64,000 bases of DNA, taken from contig JAJDJS010000008.1 in assembly GCA_030267325.1 (NCBI GenBank), forward strand, positions 1 through 64,000, written 5' to 3'. The notes below the pieces were generated by a model that was not told the DNA's origin, ran no database searches, and saw only the letters and a program-made list of their open reading frames with translations. A program made the position numbers and the translations under genes. Source of the DNA: Desulfosarcina sp. OttesenSCG-928-A07 (GTDB taxonomy: Bacteria > Desulfobacterota > Desulfobacteria > Desulfobacterales > Desulfosarcinaceae). Positions 62,239 through 64,000 of this stretch are shown one piece after another (the first letter of the stretch is position 1; every line of letters starts with the position of its first letter).

Positions 62239-63285
62239 TCAATAGGTATCAAAAAGTGCTTGGATCTGATCGGGCCGGTGATTTTTCATCAAGGCCAGCA
62301 TCAGCAGAATCCGCGCTTTGGAAGGCGGTAAATCGTTTGCCACAACAAATCCCATCGCATCATCATCAATTTCCACATTGCGCAGAACGCATCCTGCGCC
62401 AACATGCGAACTCCGGACCACCGCCACTCCTTTTTGAACTGCAGCTGCTGCCCGGCGGATCGTATGATCATTCATGTTCCCGTTTCCCACACCGGCAATG
62501 ACAATTCCCCTTGCGCCCCGCTCCACAGCCCCGTCAATCAGATCCCCCGGCATATCTGCACAGGCATAGAGAATGTCCACACGGGGAAACAAAAGGTCCG
62601 GGGAAACGGAAAATTCACTTTGGTGGGTGTGCTTCCGGAAAGGGCGGCGAAAATACCGAATCGCATTTCCCGCCAGACAATCCCCGCAGATGGCCCCCAT
62701 CAGGCCGCAGGTTCGGGAGGTAAAGGCCGCCACGTCAAGGGTGTGACATTTTTGAACAGACCGGGCCCCATGAATCTGATCGTTCATGACCACCAGCACC
62801 CCGCGATCCACTGCCTTGGCGTCAGCAGCAACAGCCACGGCACTAAAAAGATTACGGGGACCGTCGGAACTGAGGGTGAAAAACGGGCGCATGGCGCCGG
62901 TCAGCACCACGGGTTTTGAACTTTTGACAACCAGGTTGAGAAAATAGGCGGTCTCCTCAACCGTGTCAGTGCCGTGGGGCACCACCACGCCGTCCGCGGT
63001 ATCGGATTCAAACAGCGCACCTATTTGGTTTGCCAGATGCGCCATGAGGGAAAAGGTCATGTCCTGGGATCCGATACCAGCCACCTGACGCCATTGAATG
63101 TCCGTAAGGTCATGAATTCCGGGAATAGCGTTGATCATGGCGTCCATGGGGAGCTTTCCCGGAACATATCCGTTGGGGTGGTTTGCCGGGGCAGTCCCGG
63201 CAATGGTGCCGCCGGTGGCCAGAATCATCACACGGGATTTTTTCTTTGGTGGGGGCATGGGGTGAGGCAAGGATGGCATGTTCAC
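62239..63285 (-). CDS. L-asparaginase
   Basis: VMILATGGTIAGTA, VVPHGTDTVEETAYFLNLVVKSSKPVVLTGAMRP. Confidence 0.95.
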   Translation of the reverse strand: MNMPSLPHPMPPPKKKSRVMILATGGTIAGTAPANHPNGYVPGKLPMDAMINAIPGIHDLTDIQWRQVAGIGSQDMTFSLMAHLANQIGALFESDTADGVVVPHGTDTVEETAYFLNLVVKSSKPVVLTGAMRPFFTLSSDGPRNLFSAVAVAADAKAVDRGVLVVMNDQIHGARSVQKCHTLDVAAFTSRTCGLMGAICGDCLAGNAIRYFRRPFRKHTHQSEFSVSPDLLFPRVDILYACADMPGDLIDGAVERGARGIVIAGVGNGNMNDHTIRRAAAAVQKGVAVVRSSHVGAGCVLRNVEIDDDAMGFVVANDLPPSKARILLMLALMKNHRPDQIQALFDTY

Positions 63286-63319
63286 GCTGAAAGTCCTTTT
63301 TGCAGATGCTGAAAAAGTT

Positions 63320-63356
63320 ACGGGTGTTTCTGATTTCTTTATCAGAAAACACCCGT
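63320..63356 (-). terminator. Putative intrinsic terminator between thiolase and asparaginase genes
   Basis: On minus strand ACGGGTGTTTTCTGAT-AAAGAA-ATCAGAAACACCCGT followed by AACTTTTTC. Confidence 0.6.
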
Positions 63357-63402
63357 TTGTACGTCATGGAAACCGCATACTATAGGTTTCCTGTTTTTCA
63401 GA

Positions 63403-63520
63403 TAGACAGTGTCGTCTAGAGTTTGTAACGATTTGACTTCATTGGGTACTAATACAATCCGGCGTTCTTATTTTGTGCAATAAATTCAAGCCGTTGTATT
63501 TTTTAAGGTGACACTGTCGA
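63403..63520. mobile_element. MITE-like element copy G (~118 bp, inverted relative to B and F)
   Basis: TAGACAGTGTCGTCTAGAGTTTGTAACGATTTGAC...TTTGTGCAATAAATTCAAGCCGTTGTATTTTTTAAGGTGACACTGTCGA; its reverse complement aligns with copies B and F. Confidence 0.83.
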
Positions 63521-63525
63521 ATCCA

Positions 63526-64000
63526 TCAATCGCACAATTCAAACAATGCGGCCGCGCCCATTCCACCGCCGATGCACATGGATTCCACGCCGTATTTGAC
63601 CCCTTTGCGCTGCATGTTGGCCAGAAGCGTGGCGCAGAGTTTAGCGCCGGTGCATCCCAAGGGGTGTCCCAGGGCAATGGCGCCGCCGTTAATGTTGATG
63701 GTATCCATTTTGTCTTCAATGCCGATTTCCCGAATGGAATACAGGGCTTGGGAGGCAAAGGCTTCGTTGATTTCCCACAGACCAATATCACTGGTTTTAA
63801 GGCCCGCCAAATCCAGGAGTTTGGGAATGGCATAGCGCGGTCCCACTCCCATTTCATCGGGTTCACACCCCACGGTGGTATAGTGTGTCAATTTGGCGAT
63901 GGGCTTGAGGCCGTATTTTTTCAGGGCATTTTCGCTGACAATCAGGCATGCTGCCGCGCCGTCCGTGGTTTGGGATGAATTCCCGGCCGTCACGGACCCA
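63526..64000 (-). CDS. Acetyl-CoA acetyltransferase (thiolase), C-terminal part; 5' end outside window
   Basis: NGGAIALGHPLGCTGAKLCATLLANMQRKGVKYGVESMCIGGGMGAAALFEL; frame open to the window edge. Confidence 0.95.
   Translation of the reverse strand, partial: GSVTAGNSSQTTDGAAACLIVSENALKKYGLKPIAKLTHYTTVGCEPDEMGVGPRYAIPKLLDLAGLKTSDIGLWEINEAFASQALYSIREIGIEDKMDTININGGAIALGHPLGCTGAKLCATLLANMQRKGVKYGVESMCIGGGMGAAALFELCD

Overview
This 64 kb window looks like chromosome from a dissimilatory sulfate-reducing Desulfobacterota bacterium. The main support is dsrA-dsrB-dsrD followed by a cbiA-like dsrN. Core content also includes a lysine-pathway pair (dapL, lysA-like) next to an NtrB/NtrC-type two-component pair, a futalosine menaquinone cluster (ubiD-like, mqnE, mqnA, mqnC), coaX, PBP1A, trxB, an S1-repeat protein, lepA, tatA-tatC, ispF, cysS, uvrB, uvrC, an asparaginase and a truncated thiolase at the right edge. 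The strongest non-genic signal is a dispersed MITE-like repeat of about 83-125 bp, with ends TAGAYAGTGTC...GACACTRTCTA and a probable TA target duplication. It has four near-complete copies (5573, 30082, 56738, 63403), two truncated copies (51067, 54538) and one doubtful end (31077). Accessory candidates for new biology are: (i) an overlapping AAA ATPase + DUF4276/TOPRIM-like pair (52506-54256), flanked at a distance by the truncated repeats; (ii) an uncharacterised overlapping pair (11526-13320) whose large protein resembles ImmA/IrrE but lacks HExxH; (iii) a YcaO protein translationally coupled to TatC, followed by an SDR-like protein that lacks the catalytic lysine; (iv) a REC-GGDEF-GNAT fusion coupled to a DUF2156-type protein; (v) an RTX protein with a Cys/His-containing N-terminal domain. 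All family calls come from motifs and recall of protein families; no database search was run.
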